The notes under the pieces are model-generated. The model was given only the letters and a program-made list of their open reading frames with translations, had not been told where the DNA came from and searched no databases. DNA of 26,917 nt, taken from positions 1-26,917 of the forward strand of contig JBGSLW010000156.1 of assembly GCA_041740495.1 (NCBI GenBank), given 5' to 3'. The DNA is from JANMEB01 sp041740495. GTDB lineage: Bacteria > Planctomycetota > Planctomycetia > Pirellulales > Pirellulaceae. Every line of letters starts with the position of its first letter. Position 1 is the stretch's first letter. A program made the position numbers and the translations under genes. Shown piece by piece: positions 15,712 through 23,788 of the stretch.

Positions 15712-16942
15712 TCGCGGCGGGAAATCCAGCGGGGCACGGCGACGCGGCGTGATGATGCCGTTGTTCGCCTTTTTGATGCCGGCCATGCTCCTGATGTGCT
15801 CGGTGGCGATCAACGTCTCGTATTTTCGCCTGTTGAAAACCGAGATCAAAATCGCCACCGACTCCACCGCCCACGCTGCTGGGCGGGCGATGAGTATCTA
15901 TCAGGACGCCGATCAAGCCATCGCGTTTGCCGTGCAAAACGCCGGCATGAACTCGATCGGAAACCGAACCTTTGCGATCACCGCCGATGACGTCGAATTC
16001 GGCCGATCCCGCCGCTTGAATAACGGCTACGGCCGGTACGATTTCACCGCGGTGGCACTGGACGACGTCCGCTCCCAATTGATCCGTCCCAACTCGATCG
16101 CGGTCGACGGTTTCCAGAACTTCCCGTTGCTCCTCCTGCAACCGATCGGAAATTACAGCTCGATCAACGTCGCGGAACGCTCGATCGCCACCCAGGTCGA
16201 CCGGGACATCGCGCTTGTGCTGGACCGTTCCGGTTCGATGTTGAGCTTTAAGGATGAAGAAGCGTTGAACGACAAGCTCTACGACTTGCGCCGCCGCGGC
16301 CGCATCTCATCGAGCGAATACTCTAACGCAGTTGACCACGACACATTCAGCTCGAATGTCGTCAACCGGCTGACGGGAGAAATGAAAGAATACGCCAGCG
16401 ACATGCGAAACAACGCCGGAGAAGTCCCCCGCCACTGCCGCTGGGCATTGCTGGACGATGGCGTCACCGCGTTTCTGGATGTGCTCGATGCCACCGATCA
16501 GGAAGAACTGGTGACTCTGGCCACCTTTGCAACCAGCGCTTCGCTCGACTACAACCTGTCGTTGGACTATTCGCCGATTCGGACGGACGTCACCGCGACG
16601 TACCCCAACGGCTGGACGGCGATCGGTCAGGGCATTCAAACCTCGGTGCCGGAAATCATGAACGGATCGCTGGCGAGACCCTTCGCCGCCAAGACGATCG
16701 TGATTCTGACCGATGGGATCAACAACCGGAACCCCAATCCGGTGACCGTGGTCCAAGAACTGGTGGCCCAATACAACGTCACGATCCACACTGTGACGTT
16801 TTCCGCCGATGCCGACCAGGCCTCGATGCAGACGATCGCCACATTGGGCGGTGGCAAGCATTATCACTCCGACGACGGCAACGAACTCGTGGAGATCTTT
16901 GAAGAGATCGCCAACAACCTGCCGACCATTCTGACCCACTAG
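15683..16942 (+). CDS. TadG-like protein with von Willebrand factor A domain
   Basis: The 419-aa product begins with a basic tail and RRGVMMPLFAFLMPAMLLMCSVAINVSYF, the hydrophobic N-terminus of TadG-type proteins. A VWA domain follows from about residue 170: DIALVLDRSGSM (MIDAS DxSGS at 181-186 with the Asp/Ser/Ser pattern), a central Thr/Asp region and ILTDGINN for the remaining metal-site strand. In Tad systems TadG links pilus and envelope. ATG 15683 is preferred because the upstream frame overlaps the second TadE-like gene. A rho-independent terminator lies 38 bp past the stop. Confidence 0.85.
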   Translation: MDSTIRTQISRGGKSSGARRRGVMMPLFAFLMPAMLLMCSVAINVSYFRLLKTEIKIATDSTAHAAGRAMSIYQDADQAIAFAVQNAGMNSIGNRTFAITADDVEFGRSRRLNNGYGRYDFTAVALDDVRSQLIRPNSIAVDGFQNFPLLLLQPIGNYSSINVAERSIATQVDRDIALVLDRSGSMLSFKDEEALNDKLYDLRRRGRISSSEYSNAVDHDTFSSNVVNRLTGEMKEYASDMRNNAGEVPRHCRWALLDDGVTAFLDVLDATDQEELVTLATFATSASLDYNLSLDYSPIRTDVTATYPNGWTAIGQGIQTSVPEIMNGSLARPFAAKTIVILTDGINNRNPNPVTVVQELVAQYNVTIHTVTFSADADQASMQTIATLGGGKHYHSDDGNELVEIFEEIANNLPTILTH

Positions 16943-16979
16943 CCGGCTCCAGCGAGCCAATCAAGTGAGCAGCCGAAGT

Positions 16980-17021
16980 AGAACGGCTTACCCGGTTACC
17001 GAGTAAGCCGTTCTTTTTTTT
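16980..17021 (+). terminator. Rho-independent terminator after the TadG-like gene
   Basis: The arms AGAACGGCTTAC and GTAAGCCGTTCT pair perfectly over 12 bp around an 11-nt loop, and the second arm runs into eight T residues (17014-17021). It ends the Tad-type transcript. Confidence 0.93.
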
Positions 17022-17509
17022 GTGCATGGAACTTTCCTCTCGGACCGTGACCGGTGCAACCCCTTCATCCCAGTCCGGTTTGAAACTTGCGGGGGGTGGA
17101 GCGAGTACCACACGGAGTCGTCTTGCCTGCCCCTGGAGTCGATCCTCGTGGGTGGGGATTCGAATCCTCAGGGCGTGCAGGATGGGACACCTTATATTCC
17201 CGCGCGGTAGCCAAAAGTTTCAAGAATGGCCCGCAGAATGAAGAGCCAGGTGAGTTGAGATACCCGCGACCCCTCGACTCGGGAGCAAGTTTTGGCGGTC
17301 CGGAGCAACTTGAACTAACCTGGACTAGGCTTTATCCCAGGACACAATTTTACCTGCCATGGAGAACCATCGCCTGGCGTTAGCCTGCGGTAACTTCAGG
17401 CATCCAACATCGGAAACGCAGATTAGCGCATGCGGCTGATGTTTCAAGGTAAAGCCTGGTACGAATGATTCTCTCGCACTTTCACCAAAATTCCCTTGGA
17501 AATCCAATC
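17022..17509. other. 488-bp intergenic region with no confirmed gene
   Basis: Lies between the TadG-like terminator and the tricorn-like gene. One plus-strand frame (17022-17210, GTG start) could encode 62 residues, with four Cys and a PLESILVGGDSNPQ segment, but there is no ribosome-binding site and it begins directly after the terminator T-run. A GGATTCGAATCC palindrome is at 17156-17167, and a diverged half of the 30-bp inverted repeat is at 17371-17396. I see no tRNA, tmRNA or RNase P signature. The tricorn promoter should be near the right end. Confidence 0.4.
17371..17396 (+). repeat. Diverged half-copy of the 13789-13860 inverted-repeat arm
   Basis: 21 of 26 positions match the left arm of the 30-bp inverted repeat, with shared blocks CGCCTGGCG, AGCCTG, GGT and CTT. 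No second arm follows. Confidence 0.5.
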
Positions 17510-20500
17510 ATGCGTCGACCTTCACTCTTTCCCCTACTCTACACTTTGACCCTTGTTATTCCAGGGATGGCCCCCTGTCTCGCGCAAGTCCAACCCAATG
17601 CGGGAATGATGCGGTTCCCCGATGTCAGCGCCGAATCCATCGTGTTTGTCTATGGCGAAGACTTGTGGATCGTACCGCGGGCCGGAGGGATGGCAGCGCC
17701 GCTGGCCGCACCCAAAGGGGAAGAAGCCCTTCCCCGATTCAGTCCGGACGGCCGAACGATCGCGTTTGTCGGGAACTACGACGGCAACGACGATATCTAC
17801 ACGATTTCGGTGAACGGCGGTCCGGCGCGGCGCGTGACGTATCACCCCGCCGCGGAAGGACTCTGCGATTGGACTCCGGACGGCAAATTACTGTATTCCA
17901 CGAACGGCTTCGCCGGCCTGGAGCGCCAACCCCAACTCTTCGTGCGGGCGCTGGATGCACCGCTCTCCGAACAGCTGCCCGTTCCCTACGGGACCAATGG
18001 ATCGATCAACTCGGATGGCGACTGGCTAGCGTACACGCCCCACAGCCGCGACTACCGAACCTGGAAACGCTATCGCGGTGGAATGGCTTCGGACATCTGG
18101 TTGTTCAACTTGAAGAACCACGAGTCGAAACAGATCACCGACTTTGAGGGGACCGATTCGCTGCCGATGTGGCATGGCGGCGTCGTCTATTATCTGTCCG
18201 ACGGAGGGGACGAGCATCGACTCAATCTCTGGTCGTTTGACACGCAATCGGGCGAGCGGAAACAAGTCACGAGATTCGCGGAATACGACTGCAAATGGCC
18301 GGCGATTGGCCCCGGTCCCGCAGGGCAAGGCGAAATTGTCGTGCAAAACGGCAAGGACCTGTATCTGGTCGACTTGTCTTCCGGTGCGGCGACCGCGGTG
18401 ACGATCACGATTCCAGGTGACCGACCCAAATTGCGGCCACAAAGGATCGATGCGGCCAAATTCATCAGCGGGGTCGATCTTTCTCCGTCCGCGAAACGGG
18501 TTGCCGTGACGGCCCGCGGCGACGTGTGGACATTGCCGGCCAAAGAGGGATCGCCGCGCAATCTGACCCGGACCAACGGCGCAGCCGAACGCGACGCGAC
18601 TTGGAGCCCCGACGGAAAATGGATCGCGTATTTTTCCGACGCCAGCGGTGAATACGAACTCTATATCACGCAATCGGATGGCCGCGGAGAAACGAAACAA
18701 TTGACGAAGGATGGCAGTTGCTTCCGCTTCGTTCCCACCTGGTCTCCGGATTCGAGGTGGATCGGTTTTACCGACAAGACCGGAAGCCTTTGGTTGCATT
18801 CGCTCGAGTCGGGCGAGTCCAAGCTGGTCGATCGAGAACCCTCCGCGGGGTCGGTCCCGATCTCCTGGTCGCATGACAGCCGCTGGATCGCGTACCCGCG
18901 CAGCAAAGACGAACCGGCCGGACTCTCCGCCCTCTGGGTCTACAACCTGGAGAATGGGATGAAGCGCCGCGTCACCGAAGGGTATTTCAACGACGCGACC
19001 CCCGTCTTCGATCGAAAGGGTGATTTCTTATTCTGCGCCAGCCACCGTTCGTTTCAAGATCCCCGCTACGACGACTTGGGGAATTCATTTATCTACTCGG
19101 GCACACAAGTCCTGCTGGCGATTCCGTTGCGCGGAGACGTCAAGAATCCCTTGATCGCCGAAAGCGACGAAGAGAACTGGCAAGACAAATCGGAAAAAAA
19201 ACAGGGGGATGAGAAGGAGTCGGATTCGAAAGAGAAACCTAAATCAAGTGGCGATGACGCGGACCCAGCACAGCCGTCACCCAGCGACAAGAATCCTGAT
19301 GCCGCTGACCCACAGGACCAAGCAGACACGAACGACAAGAAAGGCGACGAACCGCAGCCGGTCGTTATCGATTTTGAAGGGATCGAACGGCGGGCCTTTG
19401 CACTCCCCATCGATCCCGGCAATTTCGGCTCGATGGGCGTCAACGACAAGGGACAGTTGATCTACGTTCGGCGGACCGCAAACGGCGACGACGGTAAGAA
19501 CGCCATCAAGTTGTTCGATCTCGAGGAGAAAAAAGACCGCAAAGAGAAAACCGTGGTCGAGGACGCTGGCCAATTCACACTGTCCGCGGATGGCAAAAAG
19601 CTCGTGGTGATCAAGGGCTTTGACAAGCTGTGGATCGTCGACGCCGCCGCGGATCAGAAGCTGGAATCGCCTGTGCCGACCGATGGGATGATCGCCACGA
19701 TCGATCCGGCCGCTGAGTGGAAGCAGGTCTTCCGTGACGCTTGGCGCATCGAGCGTGATTATTTTTACGACCCGAATATGCACGGAGTCAACTGGCAAGG
19801 GGTCTACGATCATTACGCGGCCATGCTCCCCGATTGCGTGACACGGCGAGACGTGAGCTTTCTGATTCGCGAGATGATCGCCGAACTCAACGTAGGACAC
19901 GCCTATTACCGGGAAGGTGACGTCGAGAATCCGGAAAACACCGGCGCCGGGTTGCTCGGTTGCCGCTTCGAATTGCATGACAATGCGTTCCGGATCGCGC
20001 AGATCTACGAAGGGGGCGCCTGGGATATCGATGCGCGCAACCCGCTGGCCAGCGCAGGCGTCAAGCCGGGGCAGTATTTGCTGGCGGTCAACGGTCTGCA
20101 ACTGGATCCGGCCATCGATCCGTATGCGTCTTTTCAAGGGAACGCCAATCGGACAGTGACGCTGACCGTCAGCGACGATCCGACGTTGGACACAGCGGAC
20201 TCCGTGATCTCCGTCAAGTTACTGGCCAGCGACATGCCGTTGCGTTTCCGGGGTTGGATTGAGCGAAATCGGAAATACGTTGACGAAAAGTCGGGTGGGC
20301 AAGTCGGTTATATCTATGTGACCAACACCGGAATCCCAGGCCAGAATGACTTGGTTCGCCAGTTTGTTGCCCAGCGTGGCAAAGCAGCCTTGATCATCGA
20401 TGACCGCTGGAATGGCGGGGGGCAAATCCCGACGCGGTTCATCGAGTTGCTCAACCGGCCCGCGACCAATTTCTGGGCGGTGCGCGACGGGATCGATTGG

Positions 20501-20926
20501 GTCTGGCCGACCGATTCACACCAAGGGCCGATGTGCATGTTGGCCAACGGAATGGCCGGGTCCGGCGGCGACATGTTCCCGGGACTGTTCAAACAAAACA
20601 AACTCGGGCCGGTTATCGGCATGCGAACCTGGGGGGGCCTGGTGGGCATCTCGGGGAATCCATCCATGATCGATGGTTCTAGCGTGACGGCGCCGACTTT
20701 CGCCTTCTACGAGCTCGATGGCACCTGGGGGGTGGAAGGTCACGGCGTCGACCCCGACATCAAGGTGGTCGATGATCCGGGCAAGATGGCCGACGGGGGC
20801 GATCCGCAATTGGACGTTGCCATCGAAGAAATGACCAAGGCGATCGCAGATCGCGGGTTCCATAAACCGCCGCGGCCCGCGTATCCCGATCGCAGCAAGT
20901 TTGGGCTGCGACCGGAGGATAAATAA
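17510..20926 (+). CDS. Tricorn protease homologue (S41B serine peptidase), secreted
   Basis: From ATG 17510 the product is 1138 aa and starts with a signal peptide (MRRPSLFPLLYTLTLVIPGM, cleavage near LAQ). Domain order follows tricorn: N-terminal six- and seven-bladed propeller repeats with SPDGRTIAFVGNYDGNDDIY, SPDGKWIAYFSDASGEYELY and similar blades; a highly charged Lys/Asp/Glu/Ser spacer near residues 555-625; a second propeller segment; a helical core; a PDZ-like region (GLLGCRFEL to LLAVNGLQLDP); and the tail-specific protease domain. Catalytic candidates are His797 (NVGHAY), Ser1018 (MAGSGGD) and Glu1076 (WGVEGHG). The Ser before the active His in archaeal tricorn is Gly here. Family members cut oligopeptides into shorter products; periplasmic location is inferred from the signal peptide. 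Confidence 0.93.
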   Translation: MRRPSLFPLLYTLTLVIPGMAPCLAQVQPNAGMMRFPDVSAESIVFVYGEDLWIVPRAGGMAAPLAAPKGEEALPRFSPDGRTIAFVGNYDGNDDIYTISVNGGPARRVTYHPAAEGLCDWTPDGKLLYSTNGFAGLERQPQLFVRALDAPLSEQLPVPYGTNGSINSDGDWLAYTPHSRDYRTWKRYRGGMASDIWLFNLKNHESKQITDFEGTDSLPMWHGGVVYYLSDGGDEHRLNLWSFDTQSGERKQVTRFAEYDCKWPAIGPGPAGQGEIVVQNGKDLYLVDLSSGAATAVTITIPGDRPKLRPQRIDAAKFISGVDLSPSAKRVAVTARGDVWTLPAKEGSPRNLTRTNGAAERDATWSPDGKWIAYFSDASGEYELYITQSDGRGETKQLTKDGSCFRFVPTWSPDSRWIGFTDKTGSLWLHSLESGESKLVDREPSAGSVPISWSHDSRWIAYPRSKDEPAGLSALWVYNLENGMKRRVTEGYFNDATPVFDRKGDFLFCASHRSFQDPRYDDLGNSFIYSGTQVLLAIPLRGDVKNPLIAESDEENWQDKSEKKQGDEKESDSKEKPKSSGDDADPAQPSPSDKNPDAADPQDQADTNDKKGDEPQPVVIDFEGIERRAFALPIDPGNFGSMGVNDKGQLIYVRRTANGDDGKNAIKLFDLEEKKDRKEKTVVEDAGQFTLSADGKKLVVIKGFDKLWIVDAAADQKLESPVPTDGMIATIDPAAEWKQVFRDAWRIERDYFYDPNMHGVNWQGVYDHYAAMLPDCVTRRDVSFLIREMIAELNVGHAYYREGDVENPENTGAGLLGCRFELHDNAFRIAQIYEGGAWDIDARNPLASAGVKPGQYLLAVNGLQLDPAIDPYASFQGNANRTVTLTVSDDPTLDTADSVISVKLLASDMPLRFRGWIERNRKYVDEKSGGQVGYIYVTNTGIPGQNDLVRQFVAQRGKAALIIDDRWNGGGQIPTRFIELLNRPATNFWAVRDGIDWVWPTDSHQGPMCMLANGMAGSGGDMFPGLFKQNKLGPVIGMRTWGGLVGISGNPSMIDGSSVTAPTFAFYELDGTWGVEGHGVDPDIKVVDDPGKMADGGDPQLDVAIEEMTKAIADRGFHKPPRPAYPDRSKFGLRPEDK

Positions 20927-20938
20927 CTGGGCCATGCG

Positions 20939-20957
20939 CACGGCTTACAAAGCCGTG
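20939..20957. repeat. Dispersed palindrome, second family, copy 1
   Basis: CACGGCTT, ACA, AAGCCGTG: perfect 8-bp arms with a 3-nt loop, 12 bp after the tricorn-like stop. With flanks, 25 of 26 bases (20936-20961) are repeated at 21066-21091. Confidence 0.88.
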
Positions 20958-21068
20958 GTACGCACCAAGCCGTGGCACGAACGTATGTACCCTGGCCTTG
21001 TAGGCCGGGGCCACTTCGCGACACCGTGCACGCAACACTCTAGATTGTGCTGGATAGTGGGTTACGCG

Positions 21069-21087
21069 CACGGCTTACAAAGCCGTG
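21069..21087. repeat. Dispersed palindrome, second family, copy 2
   Basis: Identical arms and loop to 20939-20957 in the same orientation, 130 bp away. The shared flank extends 3 bp upstream and 4 bp downstream with one G/C difference. Confidence 0.88.
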
Positions 21088-21210
21088 CTACCGGTGTGTT
21101 GGGATGTAGCCCCTTGAACGCCGGGGACGATGTCCCTTTCCATTCCCTCTTCGCCTTCCACGCGGCGACTACCGCATCCGAGCATGATGCAGTATTCTAT
21201 CTTCGGTGCG

Positions 21211-21249
21211 GGCGTCGAGGCAGGGTGTCGAGGCAGGGTGTCGAGGCAT
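21211..21249. repeat. 13-bp tandem repeat, three units
   Basis: Units GGCGTCGAGGCAG, GGTGTCGAGGCAG and GGTGTCGAGGCAT follow each other without gaps, 50 bp before the carbamoyltransferase gene. Confidence 0.88.
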
Positions 21250-21298
21250 GCCGCACGTGATCGTATGACCCGCCGATTTCTGTCCACAGGCTGATGGC

Positions 21299-22522
21299 AT
21301 GGATCTCCCGGAATACCAGTCTTTGTTGGACCGCCCGCTGCGGAAGAAAACTGAGGAGTTTCAACGTGAAGGGCGGCTGAAGCATTTGATTTTCGCGGCC
21401 CAGCTCACCCCACCTCTACTGGAAAAGCTTTTCTATTCGGCGGACTTGATTCGGCAGCTCTCCCGGCACAAAGAGGGGGTCGATCGGCTTCGGCAGTTGC
21501 TCTCCCATAAGCGGGCGATGTTGTATTTCACGCAGCCATCGACGCGGACGTTTCTCTCCTTCATGGCGGCCTGCCAGATCTTGGGAATCACGTGCAACGA
21601 AGTTCGCGACCCGAGCACTTCCTCGGAAGCGAAACGCGAATCCCCCATGGATTCGATCCGCATGTTCAGCAGCTACTTCGACGTCATTATCATGCGGAGT
21701 CCGGAAAAGCGGTTCGCCGAATGCTGCGCCTATTTGATGAATCGCCTGGCGGCCAACGGTCAGCGATCCGTTCCCATGATTAACGGCGGATCGGGGGCTG
21801 ACGAGCATCCAACGCAGGCCTTGCTGGACATGTACACGATCGAGCGGACCTTTCAGTTTGATCGGCAGAAGGATGCGCGACCCTCGCGGCTACGCGAGTT
21901 TCAAGCCAAATACCCGGGACTGACCTCCGGCCCAAGCAACAAGACCTATGCGTTCTGCGGGGACATGGGACGCGGCCGAACGGTCCGTTCCCTGGCAACC
22001 GTACTCTCCCAGTGGCCGGATGTGCGGATGTGCTTCATTTCGCCCGACCACCCCGCCCTCAGTTTAGACGCGGGACTCCGAAGTCAACTGCGCGAACGGG
22101 GGGTGGATGTCCACGTATTCCATTCGCTGGACGCCGATTGGAACGGCCAACCGCTGCTGGGACAGATCGATTGTCTCTATATGACTCGGATCCAACGCGA
22201 ATACAACTCGGCACAGGAAGAGCAACAAATGTCGACGTTGGATCTCCACGGCTTTCAGCTTTCGGTCAGCCGTCTTGGCCAACTCCGTGATTATTGCCCG
22301 ATTCTGCACCCGTTCCCCCGGGATAGTGTGGTCCAAGAGATCCCGACCGAGATCGACGGCGATTCCCGAGTGATGTACTTTCGACAGGCCCGCAATGGGA
22401 TGTGGGCGCGGGCCGCCCTTTTGGTCCACATCTTCGACGTTGCCGACGACTTGTACATGATCCACAAGGAGTTGTACTCGGATCGATCCGAACCGGAGCG
22501 CCCCCGCATTTCCGAGCGTTAA
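21299..22522 (+). CDS. Aspartate carbamoyltransferase, long form
   Basis: Predicted to join carbamoyl phosphate and aspartate at the first committed step of pyrimidine synthesis. Motifs of the catalytic chain are all present: STRT at 81-84 (carbamoyl phosphate binding), an 80s-loop equivalent SSEAKRESPMDS with Lys112, RSPE, HPTQALLDMYTI (170-181), GDMGRGRTVRSLA (221-233), YMTRIQREY with Arg297 and Gln299 for aspartate, and HPFPR then YFRQARNGMWARAALL. Arg/Gln at the second loop favours aspartate over ornithine as substrate. At 407 aa it is about 100 longer than PyrB. The extra length is in a 25-residue N-terminal extension, an insertion near 187-212 and a tail. It may be the main PyrB or a paralogue, so no symbol is given. 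No regulatory chain gene is adjacent. Confidence 0.85.
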   Translation: MDLPEYQSLLDRPLRKKTEEFQREGRLKHLIFAAQLTPPLLEKLFYSADLIRQLSRHKEGVDRLRQLLSHKRAMLYFTQPSTRTFLSFMAACQILGITCNEVRDPSTSSEAKRESPMDSIRMFSSYFDVIIMRSPEKRFAECCAYLMNRLAANGQRSVPMINGGSGADEHPTQALLDMYTIERTFQFDRQKDARPSRLREFQAKYPGLTSGPSNKTYAFCGDMGRGRTVRSLATVLSQWPDVRMCFISPDHPALSLDAGLRSQLRERGVDVHVFHSLDADWNGQPLLGQIDCLYMTRIQREYNSAQEEQQMSTLDLHGFQLSVSRLGQLRDYCPILHPFPRDSVVQEIPTEIDGDSRVMYFRQARNGMWARAALLVHIFDVADDLYMIHKELYSDRSEPERPRISER

Positions 22523-22584
22523 ACGGGGTCATAACCGTCATGGTTGCTACAAATTCCCTGGTTTGAATAATCTACGGAAATTCG

Positions 22585-22614
22585 TTGACACATTTTTTCC
22601 GGAGTAACTATACT
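22585..22614 (+). promoter_or_regulatory. Strong sigma-70-like promoter for the coiled-coil gene pair
   Basis: A perfect -35 TTGACA (22585-22590) and a near-perfect -10 TATACT (22609-22614) are separated by 18 bp. The start of transcription would be near 22621, giving a leader of about 95 nt before the ATG at 22717. Confidence 0.75.
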
Positions 22615-22716
22615 GAAATCACGCCGTTTTTCGATACGTTGAAGAGGCGCTCCAGGCCGCTGGTTTGCGAGTGCATTGGTTGGTCCGTTCGACCAGCGAT
22701 TCTCTAAGGAAGACCC

Positions 22717-23541
22717 ATGAACTTACTCGGCAAAATCCTCACTGGCTTGATTTTGGTCACCAGTCTCGCATTCTTTTTCGTCGCGTTGATGGTGGGCGCC
22801 TCGCATACCAACTGGAAACAAAAGGCGCGGGAATTGAAAGCCGAACTCGACACCGCGATCCGGCTGAAACGCGAAGCCGAACAGACGCAGTCCGACAAGG
22901 AAAAGCAGTTCCGCACGGAGCAGGTCGCCCGGGCCATGAAGGTCGCCAGCCTTGACTCGCAAGTCCAAACCCTGCAGCGTTCGCTGCAAGAAATGACCAC
23001 CGAGTTACAGCAGAGCAACGAAGACAAGGAGAATTACCAGAACCGGTTGCGGGAAGCAGAAAACCGCATCGCGAAACTGGATCAGGATATCGACCAACTC
23101 AATAAATCCAACACCGACTACCTGGACCGGATCGCCGAAGCCAAAAACCAGGTCGTGAGTCTGACCAACCAGAAGTTCAACCTGCAAAATCAGGTTCAAC
23201 AAATCCAAGAGCGAGAGTCTCAGTTGGCCAACCAAAACGCCAAGTACAACAAAGCGTTGATGATCCACGAGATCGACCCCGATTCGCCCACGGCCGACAT
23301 CGCTCCGCGCTTGGATGGCCGCATCGCCCAAGTCGATCGCGATCTGAATCTGATCGTCGTCAACCTTGGATTGGATGACGGCTTACGCGTCGGACATACC
23401 GTCGATATCCACCGCGAAGGGAAATTTGTCGGTTCGGCTCAGGTCGTGGCGGCGGAAAACAACCGCTCTTCGGCTCGACTCATTCGCGAAATGATGCAAA
23501 AACCAGCGTTGCAAGGTGATCATGTCACAACCAAGTTTTGA
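22717..23541 (+). CDS. Membrane-anchored coiled-coil protein with C-terminal beta domain
   Basis: The 274-aa product has an AAGGAAG ribosome-binding site. A transmembrane segment (about 7-28) is followed by a long coiled coil (about 35-185), rich in Glu/Lys/Gln with heptad spacing (LRREAENRIAKL-like heptads around residues 108-160). The C-terminal 80 residues (RLDGRIAQVDRDLNLIVVNL, then GLDDGLRVGHTVDIHREG) form a compact beta domain resembling the SH3-like barrel at the end of FlgT-type and related envelope proteins. The topology suggests a periplasmic rod carrying a small barrel. The function is unknown. It overlaps the next gene by 20 bp. Confidence 0.8.
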   Translation: MNLLGKILTGLILVTSLAFFFVALMVGASHTNWKQKARELKAELDTAIRLKREAEQTQSDKEKQFRTEQVARAMKVASLDSQVQTLQRSLQEMTTELQQSNEDKENYQNRLREAENRIAKLDQDIDQLNKSNTDYLDRIAEAKNQVVSLTNQKFNLQNQVQQIQERESQLANQNAKYNKALMIHEIDPDSPTADIAPRLDGRIAQVDRDLNLIVVNLGLDDGLRVGHTVDIHREGKFVGSAQVVAAENNRSSARLIREMMQKPALQGDHVTTKF

Positions 23542-23788
23542 GTCGACCGGAAGCCCGAATCCCGCAGCGCCGGGAACTTCGTCGACCGTCGTAGCGGCTG
23601 CCAAGCAGTCGTTGAACGTCTACACCGTGATGCTGTTGGTGTCGTTTATCGCCCTGCTCATCGGCGCGATTATGCTGCTGGTCGAATTGCGGCGATGGGG
23701 GGATTTCCCGTCGGAAACGCCCTGGGATACCAGCTCCGTGGGTGCGTCGGTCAGTTCGATCTGGACGGATCATCTCCCCCGGGCATAA
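23522..23788 (+). CDS. Small single-TM membrane protein coupled to the coiled-coil gene
   Basis: The 88-aa product has a Ser/Pro/Ala/Thr-rich N-terminal tail, one transmembrane segment (VYTVMLLVSFIALLIGAIMLLVEL) and a short polar tail with several Trp and Asp (RRWGDFPSETPWDTSS). Its ATG at 23522 lies inside the 3' end of the coiled-coil gene, so the two are probably translated together and may work as a pair. I recognise no family. Confidence 0.75.
   Translation: MSQPSFESTGSPNPAAPGTSSTVVAAAKQSLNVYTVMLLVSFIALLIGAIMLLVELRRWGDFPSETPWDTSSVGASVSSIWTDHLPRA

Larger units (their letters stand above)
20927..21298. other. Repeat-rich intergenic region
   Basis: 372 bp without a supported gene between the tricorn-like gene and the carbamoyltransferase gene. 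It contains two identical palindromes (20939-20957 and 21069-21087), related GC-rich fold-back segments between them (around 20990-21012), a CCCC/GGGG fold-back near 21111-21125 and a 13-bp tandem repeat (21211-21249). Confidence 0.6.

Noticed and set aside
17140..17180. A tRNA-like T-arm string (GGATTCGAATCC) suggesting a tRNA gene
   Set aside because: The flanking bases do not pair as a T-stem, and no acceptor, D-arm or anticodon arm fits around it. It is a simple palindrome.
20936..21249. CRISPR array suggested by the repeats after the tricorn-like gene
   Set aside because: Only two copies of one palindrome, spaced irregularly, and an ungapped tandem repeat. There are no spacers and no cas genes.
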